In this document: positions 1-9,058 of the stretch, piece by piece
Numbering within the stretch: the first letter of the stretch is position 1
Layout of the letters: the number at the start of each line of letters is the position of its first letter
Assembly: GCA_963739395.1 (NCBI GenBank)
Contig: CAVUAE010000001.1
Span: forward strand, 310,001-374,000
DNA from: RBG-13-51-18 sp963739395
Lineage (GTDB): Bacteria; Chloroflexota; Dehalococcoidia; Dehalococcoidales; RBG-16-60-22
Direction of reading: 5' to 3'
Length of the DNA: 64,000 bases
Notes under the pieces: model-generated
What the model saw: only the letters and a program-made list of their open reading frames with translations
What the model was told of the DNA's origin: nothing
Database searches by the model: none
Made by a program: the position numbers and the translations under genes

Positions 1-2378
1 AAAAATCCGTAGTCCCCAAGGATAAACTTAAGCCCTGCTGGCACGCCGACATTGTGAAAAGCTGGATAAAGCACGCCAGCCGCCACCGGTATTAATATCA
101 CGTTATAAGCAAATGCCCAGAATAAATTCTGCTTAATCGTCCTCATGGTGCGACGGCTTAATGAGATAGCCGTAGCGATACCGCTTAAATCACCGCTGAT
201 GAGGGTAATATCGCCTGTTTCCATGGCGATATCCGTGCCGGTGCCAATAGCGATACCAACATCGGCGCTGGCTAAAGCCGGAGCGTCATTAATGCCGTCG
301 CCGACCATTGCTACGACTCTGCCTTCTTCCCGCAGCTTTTTAACTTCGTCGGATTTATATTCCGGCAGCACCTCCGCCAAGACGCGTTTAATGCCAGCCT
401 GTCTGGCGATAGCTTCAGCTGCCCGTTTATTATCCCCCGTGACCATGACGACATCGATTCCCTGACGTTGTATTTCCGCTACTAATGCCGGCGCACCCGG
501 CTTAAGCGTATCGGCTAAACCGATAAGCCCCACCGCTTTGCCTGCCACCCCTAAAAATATCACTGTCTTGCCATCTTTCCAGAGGGCATCTGCTTTTTCT
601 TCCAGTCCGTTTAAAGAAAATTTATTTTCTTTTAGTAGTTTCAAACTTCCGAGCAAGTACTTTTTGCCGTTCATCCATGCTTCCGCGCCATGTCCGGGAA
701 CAGCCTTAAATTTAGAGGTTGGTAATAATGATAACCTTTTTTCTATGGCGGCTTTAACCACCGCTTCACCGAGCGGATGTTCCGAGTCATGTTCCACCGA
801 AGCCGCCAGACGTAATATTTCCTCTTGTTTATAAGGCATAACGGCAATGATATCTGTCACGCGGGGTTTGCCCTCGGTAAGCGTCCCTGTTTTATCCAAA
901 AGGATTGTGTTTATTTTATAAAGTCGCTCCAACGCACCAGCACTTCGAATAAGGATGCCATGTTCCGCGCCCTTGCCCGTACCGACCATAATGGCTGTAG
1001 GCGTTGCCAGCCCCAACGCGCAGGGGCAAGCGATAATCAGCACGGCGATAAAGTTTAAAAAGGCATAGGTTAGTGAAGGCGATGGACCTAAAAAGTACCA
1101 GATTATAAAGGTGATAATTGCGATACCAATGACTATCGGCACGAAATAATTAGCGATAACATCGGCGAGACGCTGGATAGGAGCCTTACTCCCCTGCGCC
1201 TCCTCTACCAAGCGGACGATACGCGCTAAGGTGGTGTCTTTGCCAACGCGGGTGGCTTTAAACTGGAAGCTGCCCGTCTTATTGATAGTTGCTCCGATAA
1301 CCTCGTCGCCTTCTTTTTTCTCCACCGGTAGGCTTTCGCCGGTAACCATTGACTCGTCCAGTGAAGGATTACCTTTACGGATAATGCCATCCACCGGCAC
1401 CCGCTCGCCGGGTCGCACTAGAATCAAGTCGCCAACCTGTACGTCTTCAATAGGAATTTCATATTCCTTACCTTTGCGGATAACTAGCGCTGTTTTCGGT
1501 TGTAAACCAATAAGACTCTTAATCGCCGCCGAGGTCTGACCTTTAGCTCGAGCCTCAAGATAGCGTCCTAACAGAATGAAGGCGATAATCATCGCCGAAG
1601 TATCGAAATACAAATTAGGAGCTGTACCCCCGATAGTCAAAACCGATGGAAAAATCACCGCCACGACACTATAAAAATACGCCACCGAAGTGCCAACGGC
1701 AATCAGGGTATTCATATCCGCCCGTCCGTGCTTGAGAGCGCCCCAGGCGCCTTTATAAAAGCGTAGACCCGCCCAGAACTGCACCGGCGTCGCTAGCAGC
1801 CACACCACATATTCCATGCCGGTAAAGTGGGGCGTAAACATCAGCACCATGATGATGACACCCAGCACTGCCGCAACGATTAATCTATCTCTGACCTTCT
1901 TTATTTCACGCGCCGAAGCTGTGGTGACGTCTTCTAATGCTACCGCTTCCCTGCCCAGTTCATAACCAGCGTCCTTAACCGCCCGTCGTAAATCGGTAAA
2001 TTCCGTTCCTTCAAGATATTCAACCGTGGCTTTCTCCGACGCCAGATTCACACTCACGGAAACCACCCCAGAAACGCTTTTTAAGGCTTCTTCAACGCGG
2101 GCGACACAGGAGGCACAGGTCATGCCCCCAACGGGAAAAATTGATTTTTGCGTGACGACGCCATAACCCGTCTGAACGACAACACTGATAATCGCCGGAA
2201 TATTGATTTTTTTAGGTTCGTATTCCAGCGATGCTTTTTCCGAGGCAAAGCTGACCCTTGCCTTAACTACTCCCCTGGTTTTACTTAATGCTTTCTCCAG
2301 AGTAGCAGCGCAAGTGGCTCAAGTCATGCCGGTGATGTGTAGAGTAATGCTTTTCAGGTTTTTATTCTTTGCTGCCAT
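1..2378 (-). CDS. copA: Copper-translocating P1B-type ATPase, partial, with in-frame UGA in the first HMA domain
   Basis: This is a P-type heavy-metal ATPase that would export Cu(+) across the membrane. The C-terminus runs off the left window edge. Reading from an ATG at 2378 there are two HMA domains. The second has an intact GMTCASC motif near residue 85. In the first, the expected GMTCxxC reads GMT-UGA-ATC, with the TGA at 2319-2321 (codon 20). After it come membrane segments, TGES (about residue 345), the copper-selective CPC in the membrane (about 450), DKTGT (about 495), SEHPLG (about 533) and GDGINDAP near the edge. No other stop interrupts the frame. The next in-frame ATG, GTG or TTG after the UGA is the Met of the second GMTC motif, so restarting there would cut into HMA2. 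Either the UGA is read (selenocysteine) or the gene is damaged. It lies 80 bp downstream of dsrC on the same strand. Confidence 0.9.
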
Positions 2379-2457
2379 GATATTCTTCTTTTTAGTCTCT
2401 AAATATTATACGCAACAAAGCGGTTATGTGTATGTGACCAATATCTCTTTAGATTCT

Positions 2458-2775
2458 TTAAGCACACCCCGTAGCTTTAGGTATCCCCGCCCATTTACAG
2501 GCAGAATTAGCCGGGCCCTCCGGGAAAAGGTCATAAAGCTGTTTTAGCGTAAATCCGGTTTCTTTAATAAGTCTTCTAATCATGGGGCAGATGCCATTAG
2601 CCAGGTAATAACTCCTTATATAGTTAAGAGCTTTCCAATGGTCAGGCGTTAACTCTTTTACGTCCTCTTTCAGCGCGTAAGCTCTGGCAATATCCTCATT
2701 CCATTTATCTGTTTCCTGCATAAAGCCATGTTCATCGACTTCCAGCGTCTGTCCCGCGAGTTCTATCTTTGCCAT
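2458..2775 (-). CDS. dsrC: DsrC family sulfur-carrier protein
   Basis: Small cytoplasmic sulfur-trafficking protein of the DsrC/TusE/RspA family, 105 aa, the usual length. The flexible C-terminal arm carries both conserved cysteines, C93 (in SACKWAGIP) and C104 (penultimate, in TGCA), 11 residues apart. That is the arrangement in true DsrC, where the two Cys form the trisulfide/disulfide exchanged with DsrAB and DsrK. TusE proteins have only the last one. It follows the DsrK-like gene by 25 bp on the same strand, which supports DsrK as the partner. No dsrAB is present in the window, so the sulfur donor is unknown. It could serve another sulfite- or thiol-handling enzyme or act in redox regulation. 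Confidence 0.88.
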   Translation of the reverse strand: MAKIELAGQTLEVDEHGFMQETDKWNEDIARAYALKEDVKELTPDHWKALNYIRSYYLANGICPMIRRLIKETGFTLKQLYDLFPEGPANSACKWAGIPKATGCA

Positions 2776-2800
2776 TGTAATTTTCCCTTTCAGTTAATTA

Positions 2801-4411
2801 TTATACATTATCCCAATTGATAAATGGTTTCTTAATTTCAACCATAGCATTTACGATTAGCTCCGCCAGTCCGCCGCACATAATACCAGACTTTTCCCTC
2901 GCCCCGTAATGCTTAAAAATGTCACGTATTTGGAGTTTGCAGTTAAGGCAAGGGGCACAGACATATTTCTTAACTTCTAGACCCGGCTGGTCGGCGAAAG
3001 CCTCTAGGATTTGTTTAAACTTCATCCTGCCGGAAACATTCGTTTTCCAGTCGGCGAAATTAACGCCCGCGATAACGCTTAAGCCGCCTCCCCCACCGCA
3101 GCAGTAGTTATCTACACCGTGCGGCGTCATTTCACGAAACTGCGGGCAAAGATAACGCAAAATATGCCGCTGCGGCTCGATGATGCCCAGATTCCTGACA
3201 ATATTACATGGGTCGTGAAGCGTTACCTGAAAATTATTTTTCGAGGGGTCGAACTTTATCTTATCGCTAAAGACAATTTCCTCCAGGAAGGTCATTACAT
3301 CTTGCCGCGGTATATTCAAGTCCCCTGTGAGTAAACGGTCACCCACAGCTATCAAAGCTTTATGCTCATGCCCGCATTCCCCCAAAACAATCTTTTTTAC
3401 CTTAAATTTTTTCGCGATTTGCGCGTGTCTGGTTACAATCCTCGCCAGCTGCACATCGTCATAGAACAGACCATAATTCACGCCATCATAACCCGGCGCC
3501 TCGGAGGATAGCGTCCAGCTTAAGCCAGCGGCGTTGCATAATATCGTAAAAGCGATGACGCTCTCCGGGAAGGATAAAATATCACCGGCGCTATGCAGCA
3601 GGAGAATATCCGCGCCTTCTTTGTCCCAGGGTGTTTCGACCTTAATGCTCATACTCTGGGAAAAGTCCTCGTCTAGAAACTTAATATTGTCCATAACGAT
3701 GGCTGGTTTCATCCCAGTAGGCGAACCGATATCTAACTGCAGTATCGTACCTTTCTCGTGAAGCTCTTTCGGCGCCCAGCCTAGTTCCTGACTGAATACT
3801 TTACGCAACTCACGGGTGATGAGGGCATTATCCACAGATATCGGGCAAGCCTGGGCACAGCGACGGCAGAGATTACAGCGATAAGCCAGCTCGTAGAGTC
3901 GCGAAAGCGTCGCCCAGTTAAGCTCGATATCCGTCCCCCTAAGTTTAGCCGTCAACTTACCACCTCGCCTAACATATTTATCAATCAAGCGGCGGAATAT
4001 CTCTGAGCGATAGGTTGGACGATAAAGATCGTTCTTACCACTGGCGAGGTAGACATGACAGGCATCGCTGCAGGTCTGGCAACGCGCACAGTATTCCAGC
4101 GAAAGCAAGAGAGGTTGTAAAAATGTCCAGTTATCTTTCTTATTTAAAAGCTTTTTCAGTCCGGAGATAAACTGCCGTATATATTTATTCTCTTCTTCCT
4201 CATTTTTCGGTTGTGGCAGCGCCAAGGCAGAAAAACCATCGAGGTTATCAACCAGCCTTGCTCGCTGCTCGGCAGTAAGTTGCTTTATGCCAGGCAATTC
4301 CTCACGTTTATCATAAGGTGGCGGCAAGGGTATTAGCTTGTCGAGATTGATTTCGCTAAGCTGGATAGAAGCGTCCTTGGCAATATCTTTAAGTTTAAGT
4401 TGTTTTTTCAT
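2801..4411 (-). CDS. DsrK/HdrD-like Fe-S disulfide reductase subunit
   Basis: Predicted cytoplasmic catalytic subunit of a membrane-linked thiol:quinone or heterodisulfide-type redox complex, 536 aa. Two ferredoxin-type [4Fe-4S] motifs are visible: C108-C111-C114-C118 and C179-C182-C185-C189. The C-terminal half holds a CCG-type domain with GECGHE (about 345), HDPC (about 402), CCGGGGGL (C437-C438) and CAPCLNC (C485, C488, C491), as in DsrK/HdrD, where it binds the noncubane cluster that cleaves disulfides. It overlaps the upstream DsrM-like gene by 17 bp, which suggests translational coupling, and precedes dsrC. HmeD, TmcB and HdrD are close alternatives. Context with dsrC favours DsrK. Confidence 0.82.
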   Translation of the reverse strand: MKKQLKLKDIAKDASIQLSEINLDKLIPLPPPYDKREELPGIKQLTAEQRARLVDNLDGFSALALPQPKNEEEENKYIRQFISGLKKLLNKKDNWTFLQPLLLSLEYCARCQTCSDACHVYLASGKNDLYRPTYRSEIFRRLIDKYVRRGGKLTAKLRGTDIELNWATLSRLYELAYRCNLCRRCAQACPISVDNALITRELRKVFSQELGWAPKELHEKGTILQLDIGSPTGMKPAIVMDNIKFLDEDFSQSMSIKVETPWDKEGADILLLHSAGDILSFPESVIAFTILCNAAGLSWTLSSEAPGYDGVNYGLFYDDVQLARIVTRHAQIAKKFKVKKIVLGECGHEHKALIAVGDRLLTGDLNIPRQDVMTFLEEIVFSDKIKFDPSKNNFQVTLHDPCNIVRNLGIIEPQRHILRYLCPQFREMTPHGVDNYCCGGGGGLSVIAGVNFADWKTNVSGRMKFKQILEAFADQPGLEVKKYVCAPCLNCKLQIRDIFKHYGAREKSGIMCGGLAELIVNAMVEIKKPFINWDNV

Positions 4412-5300
4412 GTTTCGACTTTTCGGTTGTTATTTCCGCCCATGTTTTGTTGGAGGGGACATGAGGAGCTGACCATTTTGAAGTTTGATTTTGCAGTCGA
4501 ATCAATTTTGCTTCCATTTTCAGGTTTAATGGTTCGTCATTCCAACGCACGGCATGATAGGTAAAATACTTGGTAATAAAGTGCGTCATGTCCGTCAGGG
4601 GGAGATACAACAAAAATAATAATAAGATAATAACATGCACCATCAGAGATGTTGTTAGGCTAATTCCGGAATCAAGAGTAAACAAGTTACGTGTAAACAT
4701 ACTTGATTCAGAAGCGAAATCGGGGGAATAGAACCAAGTAAAGATACCGCTGATGAATATTGCCGCTAGAAAAACAAGACGGAAATACACCGTGAAAGAA
4801 CTGTAAGCCCTGAAATTAGTATCTATAAAGCGTTTAAATATCAAACTTATCGCCCCAAAACCACCCAGGATATAACCCGTCAGGGCAATAATAGCAGTGA
4901 TACTCTTGAAAATATCAATAGTAAAACCGTTTACGCTGGTGATGATAAACAAGGCGTTTACTATATGCAACAAAACCGAGAGAATGACCAGATATATTCC
5001 TATATGCATGGAAAGCGTAAACGGCCATAGCCCCTGGTTGTTTTTCCTAACAGTTTTTTGAAAGAACATCTCTTGAGCCATATAGCTAATCACGGCTACA
5101 AGTGATTTATGCCTTTGTTTCTGCCACTTCTCAAGTTGAGAGTTATTAGGTTTCTTCTTTTCTTTGGCAAGAGGTATTGGAGCCAGCTCCCACCTTAAAT
5201 GTGTCGGCATCCTGATGATGGAGAGTATACGATATATCATCAATGCCAGGAATATAAACAATATGCTGAAGACAAAAATATGCCAGAAATAACCAGTCAT
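4395..5300 (-). CDS. DsrM/NarI-like cytochrome b membrane subunit
   Basis: Integral membrane protein of 301 aa resembling the NarI/DsrM di-heme cytochrome b subunits that exchange electrons with menaquinone. There is one N-terminal helix (about 7-28), a basic cytoplasmic loop, then about five further helices (about 93-120, 126-150, 170-191, 215-237). Candidate heme-ligating histidines sit near helix ends: H99, H112, H222 and H240. It is sandwiched between the C_GCAxxG_C_C gene (14 bp upstream) and the DsrK-like gene (17 bp overlap), so the pair probably forms a DsrMK-type complex. The family call rests on topology, histidines and context more than on a strong signature. Confidence 0.72.
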   Translation of the reverse strand: MTGYFWHIFVFSILFIFLALMIYRILSIIRMPTHLRWELAPIPLAKEKKKPNNSQLEKWQKQRHKSLVAVISYMAQEMFFQKTVRKNNQGLWPFTLSMHIGIYLVILSVLLHIVNALFIITSVNGFTIDIFKSITAIIALTGYILGGFGAISLIFKRFIDTNFRAYSSFTVYFRLVFLAAIFISGIFTWFYSPDFASESSMFTRNLFTLDSGISLTTSLMVHVIILLLFLLYLPLTDMTHFITKYFTYHAVRWNDEPLNLKMEAKLIRLQNQTSKWSAPHVPSNKTWAEITTEKSKHEKTT

Positions 5301-5314
5301 TACTAGCCCCAGTT

Positions 5315-5944
5315 TTACTTCATAGAGTCGATAATAAATCCAGCTGCCAGCCTAGCGCCTATCCCTGGCGGCAAGCCGCATTTTTCGAAGCCCTTTTCTC
5401 CAGTGAAGGTCATCATAGCTGCTTCGCTGTCACCGGGATTCAACTTTCGCCCTATCACTACCGTCTCAATAATGTCCGAGCAATATAGATGACCAACAGC
5501 GTCCTCAAAATAAGCCATAAATTTCTGGGAGGTCATAATTGTCTTGTTCATCGCTTCATAGTCCAGCCTGTTATCACTGCCGAAATAGAGTCCAAAGGCT
5601 ATCAGGCTGCCGGTAATGCCGCCGCAAATTTCACCCGTCCCGCCGATGCCGGGGAAAGGCGTAAGCGCTTTAATGATGTCCATATTGCCCAGACCGAACT
5701 CTTCTAATAGAGCCATAGCCGTTCCCTGGGCGCAGTTTTTAAAGATAAAGTTATACTCCTCGGCGCGCAACTGCACACGGTCGAGGATGGCTTCTTTATT
5801 TACCTTCAATTCCGCTGGGTTGAGTTTCTTCCGCGGGATTCCTTTTTCCATCAACATTTTAACCCGGGCTTCGATGGCTGGTACATCCCAAACACGACTG
5901 GCAAGTTCATCTACTTTTTTCTTCAGCGCTGCATAGTCGGTCAT
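5315..5944 (-). CDS. C_GCAxxG_C_C family redox protein
   Basis: 209 aa soluble protein of the C_GCAxxG_C_C (putative redox-active) family. The core is visible: C71 in NCAQG, the glycine-rich GIGGTGEICGGITG stretch with C107, C155 in the LYCSD segment and C189 in EKCG. An N-terminal helical region of about 60 residues precedes the motif. It is the first gene of the minus-strand operon with the DsrM-like, DsrK-like and dsrC genes. The ATG at 5944 lies 10 bp after a strong GAGGAGG ribosome site. Family members often sit beside redox or Fe-S genes, but no reaction has been fixed for them. A thiol/disulfide or Fe-S role with the DsrMK-like pair is inference. Confidence 0.75.
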   Translation of the reverse strand: MTDYAALKKKVDELASRVWDVPAIEARVKMLMEKGIPRKKLNPAELKVNKEAILDRVQLRAEEYNFIFKNCAQGTAMALLEEFGLGNMDIIKALTPFPGIGGTGEICGGITGSLIAFGLYFGSDNRLDYEAMNKTIMTSQKFMAYFEDAVGHLYCSDIIETVVIGRKLNPGDSEAAMMTFTGEKGFEKCGLPPGIGARLAAGFIIDSMK

Positions 5945-5975
5945 AAGCCATATGCCTCCTCGATAGATTGCTTTT

Positions 5976-6004
5976 ATTATACTCTAATATCAAAATATTG
6001 AAAA
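5976..6004 (-). promoter_or_regulatory. Predicted sigma70-type promoter of the DsrMK-type operon
   Basis: On the minus strand a perfect TATAAT (-10, plus coordinates 5976-5981) lies 17 bp downstream of TTTTCA (-35, 5999-6004, 4 of 6 matches). It is about 30 bp before the start of the C_GCAxxG_C_C gene. No operator repeat was recognised. The opposite strand carries another TATAAT at 6055-6060, placed to serve the divergent chagasin-like gene, although its -35 is weak. Confidence 0.5.
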
Positions 6005-6097
6005 AGTTAAAAAATGTTGTTACTTAAAATATCCTGAATGATGCCAAGACGTTGTATAATATAGTGAATAAACAACCATGAAACGGAGGTGATTGAG

Positions 6098-6526
6098 ATG
6101 AAAAAACTGGTTATTTTGGGTCTAGTTTCTATGTTACTGGCACCCCTGCTTATGGCTGGATGTAGTGGAGGTTCCAAAACAATTGAGATTTCCCTGGATG
6201 AATTCGCTAAGCAAAATAATATCGTGAAAAACATCGACCTTGCGCTATCGGGCATACTAACAGTCAAGTTAGGCTCCAATCCAACCACTGGCTATAGTTG
6301 GAGTGAGAACGCCACTATGTTAACTGCACAAAAAATTATCGTTCAGCAATCATATGAATATGTAGAACCGACATCAACCGGTATCGTTGGCGCTGGCGGG
6401 ACTTCAGTCTGGACATTCAAAGCCGTAACTGCCGGCGTGGGTAATATTCAATTAAGTTATAGCCGACCCTGGGAAGGTGGCGAAAAAGACACTTATACTC
6501 TGACGATAAAGGTCACTGTAAAATAG
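6098..6526 (+). CDS. Chagasin (I42) family protease-inhibitor lipoprotein
   Basis: Predicted exported lipoprotein of 142 aa. The signal peptide ends in a lipobox LMAGC (Cys about 22). The mature part has the three loop motifs of chagasin/ICP cysteine-protease inhibitors: NPTTGYSW, a GAGGTSVWTF segment and YSRPWE. These loops normally insert into a papain-type active site. I place the start at the ATG at 6098, 8 bp after GGAGG. A GTG nine bases upstream overlaps that ribosome site. The gene is alone on its strand, divergent from the DsrMK operon and followed by a terminator. No papain-like protease is in the window, so the target, host or environmental, is unknown. Confidence 0.82.
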   Translation: MKKLVILGLVSMLLAPLLMAGCSGGSKTIEISLDEFAKQNNIVKNIDLALSGILTVKLGSNPTTGYSWSENATMLTAQKIIVQQSYEYVEPTSTGIVGAGGTSVWTFKAVTAGVGNIQLSYSRPWEGGEKDTYTLTIKVTVK

Positions 6527-6553
6527 AAACTGACTTACCACAGTATTTTAAGC

Positions 6554-6587
6554 AAAGGGGGAGTTTTATACTCTCCCTTTTGTTTTC
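6554..6587 (+). terminator. Rho-independent terminator after the chagasin-like gene
   Basis: An A-rich arm and GGGGGAG pair with CTCTCCC across a 7-base loop, followed by TTTTGTTTT. It is 28 bp downstream of the stop codon. Confidence 0.75.
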
Positions 6588-6645
6588 CAGCGTAACCTCC
6601 CCTCTCATGTTATAATATACAGGCGCTTTATTTAGGATTAATTTA

Positions 6646-9003
6646 ATGGATGATAAAAGCTTAGAAATGCTGGAATTCCCTAAAATAAGGGAAATTCTAG
6701 CCGACTATACGTCTTTTTCTGCCAGCCGCGACTTAGCGATGAATCTTAAGCCGCTGCAGGATTATGAGCGTATTTCCTTGCTACTAAAACAAACGGCAGA
6801 GGCACGTTCATTGCTTGCGTTGGATAAAGGCTTTTCTGTCGGCGGCGCGCGCGATATTCGCGATAAAGTCAAGCTGGCGGCGCTGGAAGGCATCCTCGAC
6901 CCTTTGAGCCTCCTGGAAGTCCAGCAGACGCTTGCCGCCCTCCATGATTTACGCCGTTACCTTAAAAGTATCGCTGGGGATTTCCCTTTACTCTGGAATA
7001 TCGGCGAAGGTATCGTTGAACTGCATCAGATTGAAAAAGATATCGGCGCCTGTATCGACCCAGCCGGAGAAGTGCTGGATTCAGCGTCGCCAGAGCTGGC
7101 AGGTATTCGTGCCCAATTACGCAATACCCGCGGCCAGATACTGGAAAAACTGGAGGCTATCGTCAAATCGCCGCGGGGCGGTCGCATCCTCCAGGAAGAT
7201 GTAATTACCGAGCGCGATGGACGCTACGTCCTCCTTGTTAAGCTTGAGCACCGTCATGACTTAAAAGGCATCGTCCACGATATTTCCAATACCGGTGTCA
7301 CTGTTTTTATGGAGCCGACGGCTGCGGTGGGACTGGGCAATGCTCTCCGTGAGTTGGTGGTTGAAGAAAGACATGAGATAGAAAAAATCCTGCGTCTTTT
7401 AAGCTCCGAAGTAGGCGCGCATATCAATGATATTACTCACAACATTGAACTGACGGCAGAGCTCGACCTGATTTTAGCCAAGGCAAGATATGCCCGACGT
7501 ATTAACGCTGTAGAACCAATTATCATTGAACCAACAGACGGCAACGGTAAGAAAAAGACCAGCTACCTAAAGCTCGTCGATGCCCGCCATCCGCTGCTCG
7601 GCGATAAAGCCGTGCCATTTTCGCTAGAGCTGGGGAATAACTATTCGGTTCTGGTGATTACCGGACCCAATACCGGAGGTAAAACGGTAACACTTAAGAC
7701 AATCGGACTCCTTAATGTCATGGCGCAAGCAGGATTGCCGATTCCTGCTGATAAAACTAGTCAGTTGCCGATTTTCGATGCCGTTTTTGCCGATATCGGC
7801 GATGAACAAAGCATCGAGCAGACGCTTTCTACATTTAGCTGGCATATAGGTAATATCGTTCGCATTATCGGGCAAGCTGCTGGTAAAAGCCTGGTGCTCC
7901 TTGATGAGTTAGGCACCAGCACCGACCCCGCCGAAGGCTCCGCTTTAGCCCGAGCCATATTACGCTACTTTCTATCTAAAGGCACGCTGACTGTCGCCAC
8001 CACGCACTTCGGCGACCTCAAGGCATTTGCTCATACCATCCCCGGTTTGAACAATGCCTCGCTGGAGTTCGACCCCAAAACATTGACCCCTACTTACCAC
8101 CTGGCCATCGGCATTCCGGGAGGTAGTAATGCTATTGCTACTGCCGCCCGATTAGGCATCCCTGCCGAGATTCTCAATGACGCTCGCAGTATGCTTTCGG
8201 GGCACAGTCAGGAACTTGAAGGATTGTTAGCGAACCTGATGGAAGAAAAACAAAAAATTACCTCACTCGAACGGGATTTGAATGTTGAACGTGACAGTTT
8301 TAAACGCCGTAATGCCGAACTAGATAAAGAATTACAGCGGCTGAAAACCGAGGAACGTAAGACGAGACAAGCAGAGCGTGACGCCATTGTGCAGGAAGCG
8401 GCAGAGCTGCATAAAGAGATACGCCAGGTTACAACCGAGCTGCGTAAGAAAAAAACATCCACCAAACTGGAACAGGCAAAACGCTCTCTCAATAAAGTCC
8501 GTGAGGAGATTGCCAAAGAAAGATGGCAACCCGTTGCTGGTGAAACCCATGAAGATACTGGCATTATTAGAGTCGGCGACACGGTGCGGATAAAAGAAGC
8601 TGGCTTAACTGCTACGGTGCTTTCTATTTCCGAAACCTCGCAGGAGGTGGAAGTGCAGGCGGGGAAGACAAAATTGCGACTCGGTCTGCACGGCGTCGTA
8701 AAAGTTGCACCAACAGTGGATAAATTCGCGCTTCCTCCTACTAAAACGCCACCCGCCCGACATGTTTCGATGGAGCTAGACCTGCGCGGCAAACGCGCTG
8801 ATGAAGTGGAACCGGCGCTGGATGCCTATTTAAACGACGCTGCTCGGTCGAACATTATTGAAGCCCGCATCATTCACGGTATCGCCACGGGAACGGTACG
8901 CAACATTGTGCGCGAATTCTTGAAAAACCATCCATTAGTTAAATCGTTCCGTGCTGGCATACGCGATGAAGGCGGCGACGGCGTTACCGTAGTCAGGCTC
9001 TAG
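6646..9003 (+). CDS. mutS2: MutS2 (ribosome-collision / recombination-control ATPase with Smr domain)
   Basis: 785 aa, full length for MutS2. The order is a MutS core and lever region (about 1-300), ATPase domain with Walker A GPNTGGKT (about 338), Walker B region VLLDELGTSTDP and the ATTHF segment, a long charged coiled-coil clamp (about 520-640), a KOW-like patch, and a C-terminal Smr domain (about 708-785) with MELDLRGKR and HGIATG. The usual HGxGTG reads HGIATG here. MutS2 lacks the mismatch-binding domain of MutS. In Bacillus it splits collided ribosomes, and elsewhere it suppresses recombination. The next gene is a VLRF1 release-factor relative 55 bp downstream, which fits the ribosome-rescue role. 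A TATAAT lies at 6611-6616. Confidence 0.95.
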   Translation: MDDKSLEMLEFPKIREILADYTSFSASRDLAMNLKPLQDYERISLLLKQTAEARSLLALDKGFSVGGARDIRDKVKLAALEGILDPLSLLEVQQTLAALHDLRRYLKSIAGDFPLLWNIGEGIVELHQIEKDIGACIDPAGEVLDSASPELAGIRAQLRNTRGQILEKLEAIVKSPRGGRILQEDVITERDGRYVLLVKLEHRHDLKGIVHDISNTGVTVFMEPTAAVGLGNALRELVVEERHEIEKILRLLSSEVGAHINDITHNIELTAELDLILAKARYARRINAVEPIIIEPTDGNGKKKTSYLKLVDARHPLLGDKAVPFSLELGNNYSVLVITGPNTGGKTVTLKTIGLLNVMAQAGLPIPADKTSQLPIFDAVFADIGDEQSIEQTLSTFSWHIGNIVRIIGQAAGKSLVLLDELGTSTDPAEGSALARAILRYFLSKGTLTVATTHFGDLKAFAHTIPGLNNASLEFDPKTLTPTYHLAIGIPGGSNAIATAARLGIPAEILNDARSMLSGHSQELEGLLANLMEEKQKITSLERDLNVERDSFKRRNAELDKELQRLKTEERKTRQAERDAIVQEAAELHKEIRQVTTELRKKKTSTKLEQAKRSLNKVREEIAKERWQPVAGETHEDTGIIRVGDTVRIKEAGLTATVLSISETSQEVEVQAGKTKLRLGLHGVVKVAPTVDKFALPPTKTPPARHVSMELDLRGKRADEVEPALDAYLNDAARSNIIEARIIHGIATGTVRNIVREFLKNHPLVKSFRAGIRDEGGDGVTVVRL

Positions 9004-9005
9004 CT

Positions 9006-9050
9006 TTTCTGTCATTCTGAGGGAGTGAAACGACCGCGAGAATCCGCTTG
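9006..9050. repeat. Dispersed intergenic repeat, CATTCTGAGGGAG family
   Basis: The spacer after mutS2 carries GTCATTCTGAGGGAG followed by CGACCGCGAGAATC. The same unit occurs inverted near 52130-52184 (CATTCTGAGGGAG and GACCGTGAGAATC on the minus strand). Two copies in one window mark a dispersed repeat and not gene sequence. Confidence 0.6.
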
Positions 9051-9058
9051 GATATTAT

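Noticed and set aside
1..2378. Several plus-strand open frames of 77-114 codons opposite the copper ATPase
   Set aside because: They are antisense to a continuous P-type ATPase frame with all signature motifs, and they lack ribosome sites and family features.
8208..8792. 194-codon open frame opposite mutS2
   Set aside because: Low-complexity Ser/Arg/Val antisense of the coiled-coil and KOW region of MutS2.
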